A stretch of DNA of 64,000 nucleotides from Bifidobacterium rousetti (GTDB lineage Bacteria; Actinomycetota; Actinomycetes; Actinomycetales; Bifidobacteriaceae). The notes under the pieces are model-generated. The model did no database searches. It saw only the letters and a program-made list of their open reading frames with translations, and was not told the DNA's origin. Positions 14,524 to 23,495 of this stretch are shown piece after piece. How positions within the stretch are numbered: the stretch's first letter is position 1; each line of letters opens with the position of its first letter. The stretch is taken from assembly GCF_008698235.1 (NCBI RefSeq), contig NZ_PEBH01000001.1:62001-126000 (forward strand). Reading direction: 5' to 3'. A program made the position numbers and the translations under genes.

Positions 14524-16581
14524 TCACTGATGCGGAGCGGTCTTCTTCGTGTACATCTGCGTGGCGAGCAGCGTGGCGTAGCGCTTGATCACCTTCGGGC
14601 GGATGACCTTCAGCGACGCGGTCATCAGGCCGTTCTCCTGCGTGAACTCCTCGGGCAGGATGATGAACTTGCGCACGGACTCGGCGCGGGAGACGCCCTC
14701 GTTGGCCTGATCGACCCACTTCTGCACCTCGGCTCGCACCGCCGCGTTGTTCGCCGCGTCCTCCATCGACATGTTCCGGTCGAGGCCCTTGGCCTCGAGC
14801 CACGGGCGCAGCGTTTCCTCGTCCAGCGTGATCAGCGCGGAGATGAACGGGCGCTTGTCGCCGAGGACCAGCGCCTGCGAGACGATCTCGCAACGCTGGA
14901 TGACCTCCTCGATCGGGCCGGGCGCCACGTTCTTGCCGCCGGCGGTGATGATGAGATCCTTCTTGCGGCCGGTGATGTACAGGAACCCGTCGTTGTCGAG
15001 ACGGCCCAGATCGCCGGTCATATGCCAGCCGTCCGGGGTGAATGCGTTCTCGGTGGCCTCGTCGTTCTTGTGGTAGCGGTGGAACACCACCGGGCCGGCC
15101 ACCTGGATCTCGCCGTCCTCCGCGATGCGCAGCTTGAAGCTCGGGAACGGGACGCCGACGGATCCCTCGTGGAACGGCACGCCGAGTGGGTTGAACGCGC
15201 AGGGGGCGGTTGTCTCAGTCAGGCCGTAGCCCTCGTACACCGGCACGTTCGCGCCGCGGAAGAAGGCCAGCAACTCCGGATCGAGCGGCGCGCCGCCGGC
15301 GACGATCCAGCGCATGCGTCCGCCGAGCACCTCGCGCAGCGACTTGTAGACGATCGGGTCGAAGGTGGATCGGCGCATCGCGGTGAGCACGCCGGCCTTG
15401 CCGTTGACGCTCACCTCCTTCATGTACTTCTGGGCGGAGGTCACCGCGGCCGCGAACAGCATGCCCTTGGCGCCATGGCCGGCCTTCTGCGAGGCGGCGT
15501 TGTACACCTTCTCGAGCACGCGCGGCACCACGATCATCACGGTGGGGCGGGCGACTTGCAGGTCGGTGAGCAGGGTCTTGATGCCGGTCGCGATGTAGAT
15601 GCGCAGGTTGCTGGCCACGCAGATGTAGTTGATCGCGCGGGCGAACGTGTGGGCCTGTGGCAGGAACAGCAGGATGGAGCCGTGCTTGTCGTGCTGGAGC
15701 AGGTCGGGCATGTAGTCGCGCAGGTTGAACGCGTCGGTGCAGTAGTTCTCGTGCGTCATCTCGACACCCTTCGGCGCGGAGGTGGAGCCGGAGGTGTAGA
15801 TGATCGAGCACAGGTCGGTCTTGCGCAGCGAGTTGATGCGCTCGTCGAGCTCCTCGTCGCTCACCGAGTCGCCATAGGCGGCGATCTCGTCCAGTCCGCC
15901 GGTCTCGATGCACACGATCTGCTCGAGCGACGGGCAGTCCTCGATCGCGCCGTCGGCCTTGTCGCGCATGGCGGTGTCCTGCACGATGAGCAGGCGGGCG
16001 TCGGAGTTGTTGACGATGTTGCGGATCTGCTCGGCCGAGTCGGTGTCGTAGATGGAGGCGAGCACGCCGCCGCACGCCATGATCGCGGCGTCGGCGAGAT
16101 CCCACTCGTAGGAAGTGCGGCACATGAACGCGACCGCGTCGCCTTTCTTCAGACCGTAGTGCAGCAGGCCCTTGGCGACCTTGCGCACCTCGGCGAGGAA
16201 CTCGTTGGCGGTCTTCGAGACCCACTCGCCGTGTTCCTTGTACACGTACAGCGGCTCGTCGCCCATGCGGCGGGCGCGGTCCTCGTAGATGCTGTAGATC
16301 GTCGTGTGCTCGTCGAGCGGCGGATTGCCGGCCGTCTCGGCGGTCAGCAGGCCGGTCTTCCCGTCGATGAACGTGGTGGTCGGATAGCCCGGACCCCACT
16401 CGTCGGTGTGGGGCAGGGTGATGTCGCCCTCGCGGGCGATCTCCTCACGCGCCTCGTCGGCGGCGTAGTCTGGGTCCATGCCCGAGTCGTCGCCCACAGG
16501 ATGCGCGAAGTCGTCTCCGAGCCTCAACACCTTCCGCGTGATGTTCGTGGTTTGCTGTTTCAACGTGGAAAAAACGGACAC
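14524..16581 (-). CDS. fadD: Long-chain acyl-CoA synthetase (AMP-forming), 685 aa, second copy
   Basis: GTG start at 16581 (VSVFSTLKQQ) with AAGGAG 6 bases upstream; the frame continues further up but without a ribosome-binding site. Full ANL signature: 'IIYTSGSTSAPKGVEMTHE' (P-loop), 'YEGYGLTETTAPCAFN', 'GWHMTGDLGRLDNDGF' and 'GRKKDLIITAGGKNVAPG'. It is about 80 residues longer than its neighbour at the N-terminus (a 'DEAREEIAREGDITLPHTDEWG' region). Activates long-chain fatty acids. The two paralogues face each other, so each has its own promoter and may respond to different lipids. Confidence 0.92.
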   Translation of the reverse strand: MSVFSTLKQQTTNITRKVLRLGDDFAHPVGDDSGMDPDYAADEAREEIAREGDITLPHTDEWGPGYPTTTFIDGKTGLLTAETAGNPPLDEHTTIYSIYEDRARRMGDEPLYVYKEHGEWVSKTANEFLAEVRKVAKGLLHYGLKKGDAVAFMCRTSYEWDLADAAIMACGGVLASIYDTDSAEQIRNIVNNSDARLLIVQDTAMRDKADGAIEDCPSLEQIVCIETGGLDEIAAYGDSVSDEELDERINSLRKTDLCSIIYTSGSTSAPKGVEMTHENYCTDAFNLRDYMPDLLQHDKHGSILLFLPQAHTFARAINYICVASNLRIYIATGIKTLLTDLQVARPTVMIVVPRVLEKVYNAASQKAGHGAKGMLFAAAVTSAQKYMKEVSVNGKAGVLTAMRRSTFDPIVYKSLREVLGGRMRWIVAGGAPLDPELLAFFRGANVPVYEGYGLTETTAPCAFNPLGVPFHEGSVGVPFPSFKLRIAEDGEIQVAGPVVFHRYHKNDEATENAFTPDGWHMTGDLGRLDNDGFLYITGRKKDLIITAGGKNVAPGPIEEVIQRCEIVSQALVLGDKRPFISALITLDEETLRPWLEAKGLDRNMSMEDAANNAAVRAEVQKWVDQANEGVSRAESVRKFIILPEEFTQENGLMTASLKVIRPKVIKRYATLLATQMYTKKTAPHQ

Positions 16582-16826
16582 GTGACGCTCCTTGCCCAAT
16601 CCTGCTATGTCCTGTCTCAAGTAGGCCAGTCTAGCCGCCGGGCCGCGACACGTCACCTTACGGTAGCGTAGGGAAAGCCCCGGTCCGAGGGTGCGCGCAG
16701 GCGCCCGGAGGCACCCGAAACCGACCGTTTGGCGGATATTTCCCGGCGCGGCGCGCTTTTTCGGCTACACTGGGCGGCGTACAGCTAGCAATGACACTAG
16801 TTCGGCCAATGTCAGAAAGGGCTCTC

Positions 16827-17978
16827 ATGGCTGGAATCAAGGAAGCCACGGTGGCTTTCGGCGTGCTGGACGAGACGTCGGATGTCGAATCCCGCGTCGC
16901 GCTCACCCCCGACATCGTCACCCGGCTCGGCAGGAGCGGCGTCTCCTGCCTGATCGAACGCGGCGCCGGTGCAGCGGCGCAATACACGGACGAGGACTAC
17001 GCCGCCGCCGGCGCGACCGTCGCCACCCGCGACGAGGTGATCTCGAAGGCCGACGCGCTCGGCTTCGTTGACAGGCCGGGCGCCGACGTCCTCGCGAAAC
17101 TCAAGGCGGGCCAGTGGGTGATTGGCATGCTCGGCTCCTTCACCGACGCCGACTACGTCGCCTCGCTGGAGCGGGCCGGACTCGTCGGCGTCGCCATGGA
17201 GAAGCTGCCCCGACAGCTTTCCAGCGCGCAGTCGATGGACGAGATGACCTCGCAGAACTCCGTGATGGGCTACAAGGCCGCGATCCTCGCCGCCGACGCC
17301 TACGGGTCGTTCCTGCCGATGATGACCACCGCCGCCGGCACGATCCGTCCGGCCAAGGCCCTGGTGCTCGGCGCCGGCATCGCCGGTCTGCAGGCCATCG
17401 GCACGCTGCGCCGTCTCGGCGCGGTCGTCACCGCCTACGACGTGCGTCCCGCATCCAAGGGCGAGGTCGAGTCGCTCGGCGCGAAGTTCCTCGATCTGGG
17501 ACTCGACTTCTCCGCCGGGCAGGGTGAGGGCGGCTACGCCCGCGCGCTGACGAGCGAGGAGCAGGCGCAGCAGCAGGCGGCGGTCGACGAGAAGGCCGCC
17601 GGCTTCGACATCGTCATCACCACGGCGAAGGTCCCGGGCCGCAAGCCCCCGGTGCTGCTCACCAAGGCCGGCGTCGACGGGCTCAAGCGCGGCGCCGTGA
17701 TCGTCGACTGCGCGGCGTCCGATCTCGGCGGCAACGTCGAGGGCTCGGCCGTCGGCACGCATGTGACCGACGGGGGAGTGACCATCATCGGCGCGCCGTA
17801 TCTGGCGTCCGGGGTCGCGACCACCGCATCCAACCTGCTCTCGCGCAACGTGGCCGACGTGCTCGCCCACTTCGTGCGCGACGGCAAGCTCGCGCAGGAC
17901 CTGGGCGAGGAGCTTGACGACGCGCTGATCGTGTCCGGCCGCGCCGGGGCGCAACGGCAGCCGGAAGAGAAGAAGTAA
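16827..17978 (+). CDS. pntAA: NAD(P) transhydrogenase subunit alpha, part 1
   Basis: NAD(H)-binding domain I of the proton-translocating transhydrogenase, which makes NADPH from NADH using the proton motive force. The start at 16827 (MAGIKEATVAFG) has AGAAAGGG upstream. Visible motifs: 'ESRVALTPDIV' near the N-terminus, 'MEKLPRQLSSAQSMDEMTSQ' and the Rossmann 'ALVLGAGIAGLQAIGTLRRLGAVV' (about residues 173-196). In this arrangement the alpha subunit is split: this cytosolic part is followed by the small membrane part pntAB, as in many actinobacteria and mycobacteria. 383 aa, complete. Confidence 0.94.
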   Translation: MAGIKEATVAFGVLDETSDVESRVALTPDIVTRLGRSGVSCLIERGAGAAAQYTDEDYAAAGATVATRDEVISKADALGFVDRPGADVLAKLKAGQWVIGMLGSFTDADYVASLERAGLVGVAMEKLPRQLSSAQSMDEMTSQNSVMGYKAAILAADAYGSFLPMMTTAAGTIRPAKALVLGAGIAGLQAIGTLRRLGAVVTAYDVRPASKGEVESLGAKFLDLGLDFSAGQGEGGYARALTSEEQAQQQAAVDEKAAGFDIVITTAKVPGRKPPVLLTKAGVDGLKRGAVIVDCAASDLGGNVEGSAVGTHVTDGGVTIIGAPYLASGVATTASNLLSRNVADVLAHFVRDGKLAQDLGEELDDALIVSGRAGAQRQPEEKK

Positions 17979-17997
17979 AGAAAGGGGACAAGGAAAC

Positions 17998-18297
17998 ATG
18001 CCTACGCTCGTCGTTTCCATCACACTGTTCGTGCTCGCCCTGCTCATCGGCATCGAGGTGATCGGCAAGGTGCCCGCCACCCTGCACACGCCGCTCATGT
18101 CCGGGGCGAACTCCATCCACGGCATCGTCATCGTCGGCGTCGTCATCGTCGCAGCCGAGGCCAACTCGCCGCTCGCGTACGTGTTCATCTTCCTGGCCGC
18201 GGTGCTCGGCACGATGAACGTCGTCGGCGGCTACGTCGTCACCGACCGCATGCTCGAGATGTTCAAGTCCAACAAGAAGAAGGGGGAGGAGAAGTAA
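17998..18297 (+). CDS. pntAB: NAD(P) transhydrogenase subunit alpha, membrane part
   Basis: 99 aa with three to four membrane helices. Contains 'VPATLHTPLMSGANSIHGIVIVG', the conserved start of the proton-channel domain II. AAAGGGGACAAGG lies upstream of the ATG. The stop directly abuts the start of pntB (TAA-ATG), so translation is coupled. Partners: PntAA and PntB in the inner membrane. Confidence 0.95.
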   Translation: MPTLVVSITLFVLALLIGIEVIGKVPATLHTPLMSGANSIHGIVIVGVVIVAAEANSPLAYVFIFLAAVLGTMNVVGGYVVTDRMLEMFKSNKKKGEEK

Positions 18298-19722
18298 ATG
18301 GCCTCCGCAACCGTCGGAACCATCGACATCGTCGCCTGGTTCGTCTACCTGTTCTCCGCCGTCATGTTCGTGGTGGGCCTGCACTTCATGAACTCGCCCA
18401 AGACCGCGCGCAAGGGCAACCTGATCTCCGCGTTCGGCATGGTCGTCGCGGTGCTCATGGCGTTCATCGTGCTGTTCGCCAAGGGCTTCGTCAACGTGGT
18501 CGCCGTCGTCGTGCTCGTCGTCGGCATCCTCATCGGCGCGGTCGCCGGCGTGGTGTCCGCCAAGAAGGTCAAGATGACCGACATGCCGCAGCTCGTCTCC
18601 GTGTTCAACACGGTCGGCGGCGGCGCGGCCGCCCTCGTGGCCCTGAACGACATCCTCACCAAGGAGGGCACGCCGGACATCGTCGTGCTCATCACCGCGG
18701 GTCTCGGCATCCTCATCGGATCGGTCACGTTCACCGGCTCGCTCATCGCCGCCGGCAAGCTGCAGGGCATCAAGTGGGTCAAGAAGCTCGCCCTGCCCGG
18801 CAAGGGCGTGTGGAACGTGCTGTTCGCCGTCCTGTCCGTCGCGGCGCTCGTCATGCTGTGCATCCAGCCCGAGCAGCGTCTGCTGTGGTCGATCCTGACG
18901 ACCGTGTTCGCCCTGTGCTACGGCCTTGTGTTCGTCATCCCGATCGGCGGCGCCGACATGCCCGTCGTCATCTCCGTGCTCAACGCCTGCACCGGTACTG
19001 CCGTCGCCATGTCCGGCCTCGCCATCGATAACGTCGCGCTGATCGTCGCCGGCGCGCTCGTCGGCTCGGCCGGCGTGACCCTGTCCATCCTCATGGCCCA
19101 GGCGATGAACCGCCCGCTGCTGTCCGTCCTCGCCGGTGGTTTCGGCGGTGGCTCGGGCGCCGCGGCCGCGGGCGACGGCCCCGAGGGCACGATGAAGGAG
19201 ACCACGCCGGACGATCTCGCCGTCCAGCTCGTCTACGCCGAGAAGGTCATCTTCGTGCCCGGCTTCGGCTTGGCGCAGGCGCAGGCCCAGCGCGAGCTCG
19301 CCGATCTGGGCGAGCTGCTCAAGGCGCACGGCGTCGAGGTCTCCTATGCGATTCACCCGGTCGCTGGCCGTATGCCGGGCCACATGAACGTGCTGCTCGC
19401 CGAAGCCAACGTGCCCTACGAGGAGCTCGTCGATCTGGACGAGATCAACCCGCAGTTCCCGCAGGCCAACGTCGCCCTCGTCGTCGGCGCGAACGACGTG
19501 ACCAACCCGGCCGCGCGTCGTCCCGGCACCCCGGTCTCCGGCATGCCGATCCTCGACGTCGACAAGGCGCAGAACGTGGTCGTCATGAAGCGCGGCCGCG
19601 GCATGGGCTACGCCGGCATCCAGAACGAGCTCTACTTCGAGGACAACACGCAGATGCTGTTCGGCGACGCGAAGAAGAGCCTGCAGGCCGTCATCGCCGC
19701 GGTCAAGGAGCTGCTGGCGTAA
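18298..19722 (+). CDS. pntB: NAD(P) transhydrogenase subunit beta
   Basis: 474 aa. The N-terminal half is a bundle of about nine membrane helices (rest of the proton channel; 'MTDMPQLVSVFNTVGGGAAALVALND'). The C-terminal half is the NADP(H)-binding domain III, with 'VIFVPGFGLAQAQAQRELADL', 'IHPVAGRMPGHMNVLLAEANVPY', 'VVGANDVTNPAARRP' and 'KRGRGMGYAGIQN'. A Gly/Ala-rich linker (about residues 277-300) joins them. Together with PntAA/PntAB it supplies NADPH, useful for the NADPH-dependent glutamate synthase encoded downstream in the window. Ends the operon. Confidence 0.95.
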   Translation: MASATVGTIDIVAWFVYLFSAVMFVVGLHFMNSPKTARKGNLISAFGMVVAVLMAFIVLFAKGFVNVVAVVVLVVGILIGAVAGVVSAKKVKMTDMPQLVSVFNTVGGGAAALVALNDILTKEGTPDIVVLITAGLGILIGSVTFTGSLIAAGKLQGIKWVKKLALPGKGVWNVLFAVLSVAALVMLCIQPEQRLLWSILTTVFALCYGLVFVIPIGGADMPVVISVLNACTGTAVAMSGLAIDNVALIVAGALVGSAGVTLSILMAQAMNRPLLSVLAGGFGGGSGAAAAGDGPEGTMKETTPDDLAVQLVYAEKVIFVPGFGLAQAQAQRELADLGELLKAHGVEVSYAIHPVAGRMPGHMNVLLAEANVPYEELVDLDEINPQFPQANVALVVGANDVTNPAARRPGTPVSGMPILDVDKAQNVVVMKRGRGMGYAGIQNELYFEDNTQMLFGDAKKSLQAVIAAVKELLA

Positions 19723-19852
19723 CGGGACCCCTCGGGGGCGCGGACACTGCCGCTCGTTTCCGCGGGACTCAGCGCGGCGAATCGCGGCGAATCGCGTTGA
19801 GTCCCACGGTTTCGCGGGGCCCAACGCGATTCGGCTGGATTCGGCGTTACGG

Positions 19853-20860
19853 TTACAGCCCGAACACCCGTTCCACGAACGCCGTGACCCGGCTCCAGTA
19901 CAGCTCCGGATCGGTGCTCGCGCTCATCGCGTGGCCCGCGCCGGGCACGAGCAGGCGCTCGCGGTCGGGTCCGGCGCACGCGGCGATGTCGCGGTCGAGG
20001 AAACCGGGATCGACGAACGTGTCCGCGCCGCCGTGGATGAACATCATCGGGATGATCGTACGCCGCAACGAGGCGACGCACGACGCCTCCCTGAACCCGT
20101 ATCCCGCGCGCCGTCGGGAGATCGCGGACATCAGCGACACCACCGGCACGCCTAGGCGGCGGGAGGGCAGGTGGTACATGTGCTTCGCGTTGAACAGGAA
20201 CTGGTCCCACACCGACGTGTAGCCGCAATCCTCGATCCCGGCGACCACGTTGCGCGGCAGATCCGGCTCACCGGTGGTCATCATCACCGTCGCGGCGCCC
20301 ATCGACACGCCCTGCAGCAGGATACGCGCATCGGGGTCGCTCGCCGTGATCAGCGAGATCCACCCCATGAGGTCGCGGCGCTCCAACCATCCCATGCCGA
20401 TGTAGCGCCCCTCGCTCAGCCCGTGGGCGCGCTGCTCGGGCACGAGCACGGTGAAGCCCATCCGGGCGAACCGGTGCGCGTACTTCGCCATCTCCTCCGG
20501 GCCTCCGCTGTAGCCGTGCATCGAGATCGCATACAGATGCGGGGCGGGGGAGGCGCAGTCGGGGTCGAACAGCCATCCGTTGAGCTTCAGCCCGTCCTCG
20601 GACCGCAGCGAGACCGGCTGCTTCGCCGATTCGAACCATCGGACGGCCTCGGCCTCCTCGGCGGCGTCGCGGTGGGGCGTCTCGAGGTACGGTGTCGCCG
20701 CCGACCCTGACATCAGCCGCTTCATCCAATGCGAGTAATGGGTGTCCAACGACAGGCGGAACATCAGCTCGGCGGTCGTGAACAGCCCCGCGCCGATCAC
20801 GCCGATCGCGCCGGCCGCGACCCCGGAGACGACGAGCAGGTTCCTGTTGATGCGCTTCAT
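19853..20860 (-). CDS. Alpha/beta hydrolase with N-terminal membrane anchor (335 aa)
   Basis: Chosen start ATG at 20860 (MKRINRNLLVVSG), with GAGGGA somewhat far upstream. One N-terminal membrane helix (residues 8-30). The fold motifs are 'HLYAISMHGYSGGPEEMAKYA' (oxyanion loop), 'ILLQGVSMGAATVMMTTG' (nucleophile elbow GVSMG, Ser), 'MFIHGGADTFVDPGF' (acid) and 'LVPGAGHAMSASTDPE' (His). Substrate unknown; similar proteins are annotated as acyl esterase/BAAT- or YqkD-like hydrolases. Likely faces the outside while anchored. Convergent with pntB. Confidence 0.85.
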   Translation of the reverse strand: MKRINRNLLVVSGVAAGAIGVIGAGLFTTAELMFRLSLDTHYSHWMKRLMSGSAATPYLETPHRDAAEEAEAVRWFESAKQPVSLRSEDGLKLNGWLFDPDCASPAPHLYAISMHGYSGGPEEMAKYAHRFARMGFTVLVPEQRAHGLSEGRYIGMGWLERRDLMGWISLITASDPDARILLQGVSMGAATVMMTTGEPDLPRNVVAGIEDCGYTSVWDQFLFNAKHMYHLPSRRLGVPVVSLMSAISRRRAGYGFREASCVASLRRTIIPMMFIHGGADTFVDPGFLDRDIAACAGPDRERLLVPGAGHAMSASTDPELYWSRVTAFVERVFGL

Positions 20861-21203
20861 CGCAACTCGATTCCCTCGGACAATATCTTGGACAATATCG
20901 ATGCCTTCCAGTCTAGTCGTCGTGCATCCGTCCACCATATTTCGCGGCTCCCCTTGTCAGGGGAGCTGGCCCGCGAAGCGGGTCTGAGGGGTAGTCGAGG
21001 CGGTGCCACATTTGTCCCGCCCGCGGATATACTTGAATGCTGTTGCTTTGGCGAGGGAGAAACGCTCCGCAAGGTTCGTTCCTCCGTTATCGACTCGGCG
21101 TGAATACTTCCTCCTTGGGGATCGTTCTGCGGCGCGTCGTGGCGTCAAACAAGACAGAACGACAAGTGACACAACACTGTTAACCAACCTAAGGAGTCCG
21201 ATT
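20861..21203. other. Intergenic region upstream of rplY (343 bp)
   Basis: No gene seen. It holds the 5' end of the hydrolase unit, one palindromic repeat (20947-20999, listed separately) and the probable rplY promoter and long leader. An AT-rich 'GGATATACTT' at about 21025 could be its -10 region; the leader contains the inverted pair GTTCTG/CAGAAC near 21125-21160. Confidence 0.4.
20947..20999. repeat. Palindromic repeat, divergent family member
   Basis: GCTCCCC-ttgtca-GGGGAGC followed by CCCGCGAAGCGGG and a TGAGGGG tail. It has the same two-hairpin plan as the 48-bp family at 48469, 61776 and elsewhere, but with different arm sequences. Confidence 0.65.
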
Positions 21204-21836
21204 ATGGCTACCAAGATCACCCTCAACGGTGAAGTCCGCAACGAGTTCGGCAAGGGCGTCGCCCGCCGCATGCGCGTCGCCAAGCGCATCCCGGCCACCA
21301 TCTACGCCGGCGGCACCGAGCCGAAGTTCATCACCCTCCCGATGAAGGAGACCACCAACGCCCTGCGCCACACCAACGCCCTGTTCGAGCTGACCTTCGG
21401 CGATGACAAGGCCATGGCCGTCGTCAAGGACGTCCAGCGCAACCCCGTCAAGCGCATCGTCGAGCACATCGACTTCTACGAGGTCAAGGCCGGCGAGAAG
21501 ATCGACGTCGAGGTGCCGGTCTTCGTCGAGGGCACCCCGAAGGGCGCTGCCGTCGCGTTCGTCGACATCCAGGAGCTCAAGGTCCGCGCCGACGTCGCCA
21601 ACCTGCCGGAGAAGATCGTCATCAACGTCGACGGCCTGGCCGACGGCGCCAAGGTGTTCGCCAAGGACGTCGTCCTGCCGGAGGGCGCCGAGCTGGACAT
21701 CGAGGATCCGGAGGAGTCCGTCGTGACCGTCGAGGTCCCGGAGGACGCCACCGAGTCCACCGCCGCCCCGGAGGCCGCCGCTCCGGCCGCCGACGCCGCT
21801 GCCGCTCCGGCTGCGGACGCCGCTGCCGCCAAGTGA
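21204..21836 (+). CDS. rplY: 50S ribosomal protein L25/general stress protein Ctc
   Basis: 210 aa, with AAGGAG 8 bases before the ATG. The N-terminal domain binds 5S rRNA (ATKITLNGEVRNEFGKGVARRM; 'IPATIYAGGTEPKFITL'). The TL5-type C-terminal beta domain follows (EVPVFVEGTPKGAAVAFVDIQ). It ends in an Ala/Pro-rich tail (PEAAAPAADAAAAP) typical of actinobacterial L25. Part of the large ribosomal subunit. The long upstream region may hold its regulation; terminator at 21888. Confidence 0.95.
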   Translation: MATKITLNGEVRNEFGKGVARRMRVAKRIPATIYAGGTEPKFITLPMKETTNALRHTNALFELTFGDDKAMAVVKDVQRNPVKRIVEHIDFYEVKAGEKIDVEVPVFVEGTPKGAAVAFVDIQELKVRADVANLPEKIVINVDGLADGAKVFAKDVVLPEGAELDIEDPEESVVTVEVPEDATESTAAPEAAAPAADAAAAPAADAAAAK

Positions 21837-21887
21837 TCGGCGCCGGAGTGAATCCGGCATATGATCCCATATGATCTGAATGGAATC

Positions 21888-21917
21888 GACCCGCGACCGA
21901 ACCGTCGCGGGTCTTTT
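21888..21917 (+). terminator. Terminator after rplY
   Basis: GACCCGCGAC-cgaacc-GTCGCGGGTC then TTTT, about 50 bp after the rplY stop. Confidence 0.92.
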
Positions 21918-22059
21918 CGTTTCCTTTCATAATGTGAACCAGACCATATTCCGGACGCCGGAATGTGACAGAGTATCCCACAGCACCGCGTGCCACGAGC
22001 GCGCGACTGACCTTCGCAACGAACACCGCCCATGGCGGCTTGATACCAAAGAAGTGAAC

Positions 22060-23187
22060 ATGACTGAAAACACGCATCACGATCCGGCTCAGCTCGACAA
22101 GCTGACCGAACCCTTCACCGTACTGCCGAACGAGAACCCCGCCTCCGACGCCAAGCGTCAGGAGCTGATCGACAAGCCGGCGTTCGGACAGGTCTTCTCC
22201 GACAACATGACCCACATGACCTGGACCAAGGGCGAGGGCTGGTCCGACCGCCGCGTCGAACCGTACGCGCCGCTCAAGCTTGACCCGGGCGCCTCCGTGC
22301 TGCACTACGCGCAGGAGGTCTTCGAAGGCCTCAAGGCGTACCGTCACGCCGACGGCTCCACCTGGCTGTTCCGCCCGGACGCGAACGCCGAGCGTTTCCA
22401 GAACTCCGCCAAGCGCCTCTACCTGCCGGAGCTGTCCATCGACGACTTCCTCGGCTCCGTCGCCGCGCTCGTCAAGCGTGACGTCGACTGGGTGCCGTCC
22501 CGTCGCGAGTACACGCTGTACATGCGTCCGTTCATGTTCGCCTCCGAGCCGTTCCTCGGCGTGCGCGCCCCGCAGGAGGTCGACTACTGCGTGATCGCAT
22601 CCCCGTCCGGCCCGTACTTCCCGGGCGGCGTCAAGCCCGTGAGCATCTGGGTCGAGGACAAGTGGTTCCGCACCGGCCCCGGCGGCACCGGCTTCGCCAA
22701 GTGCGGCGGCAACTACGCCGCCTCCCTGCTCGGCGAGTACACCGGCATCGACAACGGATGCCAGCAGGTGTGCTTCGTGGACGCCGCCACCAAGACCTAC
22801 CTCGAGGAGCTCGGCGGCATGAACATGATGGTCGTGCACAAGGACGGCCACGTCGAGACCCCGTCCCTGACCGGCAACATCCTGCCGGGCGTGACCCGCC
22901 GCTCCCTGATCCAGCTCATGCAGGATCGCGGCATCGACGTCGTCGAGACGATGATCCCGCTCAAGCAGCTGATCGAGGACATCAAGTCCGGCGAGGTCAC
23001 CGAGGTGTTCGCCTGCGGCACCGCCGCCATCATCACCCCGATCGGCCGCTTCAAGTCCAAGGACTTCGACGTGACCGTCGCCGACGGCGAATCCGGCAAG
23101 CTCACCGTCGACCTGCGCAACGAGCTGCTCGGCATCCAGCTCGGCGAGGTCGAGGACCCGCACAACTGGATGTGGAAGGTGTGCTGA
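22060..23187 (+). CDS. ilvE: Branched-chain amino acid aminotransferase
   Basis: PLP enzyme for the last step of Leu, Ile and Val synthesis (2-keto acid plus glutamate). 375 aa, start at 22060 (MTENTHHDPAQ) with AAAGAAG upstream. Class IV fold: 'HYAQEVFEGLKAYRH', 'YMRPFMFASEPFLGV' and the PLP lysine in 'GFAKCGGNYAASLLGEY' (Lys214). Also 'SLTGNILPGVTRRSLIQL' and 'EVFACGTAAIITPIGRFK'. Complete, monocistronic, ended by the terminator at 23210. It uses glutamate made by the GltBD enzyme encoded further along. Confidence 0.96.
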   Translation: MTENTHHDPAQLDKLTEPFTVLPNENPASDAKRQELIDKPAFGQVFSDNMTHMTWTKGEGWSDRRVEPYAPLKLDPGASVLHYAQEVFEGLKAYRHADGSTWLFRPDANAERFQNSAKRLYLPELSIDDFLGSVAALVKRDVDWVPSRREYTLYMRPFMFASEPFLGVRAPQEVDYCVIASPSGPYFPGGVKPVSIWVEDKWFRTGPGGTGFAKCGGNYAASLLGEYTGIDNGCQQVCFVDAATKTYLEELGGMNMMVVHKDGHVETPSLTGNILPGVTRRSLIQLMQDRGIDVVETMIPLKQLIEDIKSGEVTEVFACGTAAIITPIGRFKSKDFDVTVADGESGKLTVDLRNELLGIQLGEVEDPHNWMWKVC

Positions 23188-23209
23188 TTTAGCCTAGGCC
23201 ATCCATTCC

Positions 23210-23254
23210 GAAACCCCTTGGAACACCAATGTTTCCAAGGGGTTTCTGTTTTTT
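23210..23254 (+). terminator. Terminator after ilvE
   Basis: GAAACCCCTTGGAA ... TTCCAAGGGGTTTC hairpin with a CTGTTTTTT tail. Confidence 0.93.
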
Positions 23255-23495
23255 GATGGCCGAACGTCTCGACAGCGAAGCCGGGCATCTTGCGGTGTCG
23301 AGGAACGCGTTGGTGAACATGTGGCTGGCCGAGCGCATCCGGCAAGAGGATCGGGAGCGCGAACTGGTCCATTGACATGTGACATGTGATCGGCTGGCGG
23401 GAACGCGCCGTGGCGCCGGCTCCCTGTGGTAGCTTGTTGTGCGGTTCCATGAGGTTCCGTGTCCATGAGAATTCCACCGGAGGGAGGGCGACCCC

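Noticed and set aside
14485..16671. Plus-strand frame of 728 codons across the second acyl-CoA synthetase
   Set aside because: Shadow of the minus-strand gene.
17785..19824. Antisense frame of 679 codons across pntB
   Set aside because: Shadow; His/Asp/Glu-rich low complexity.
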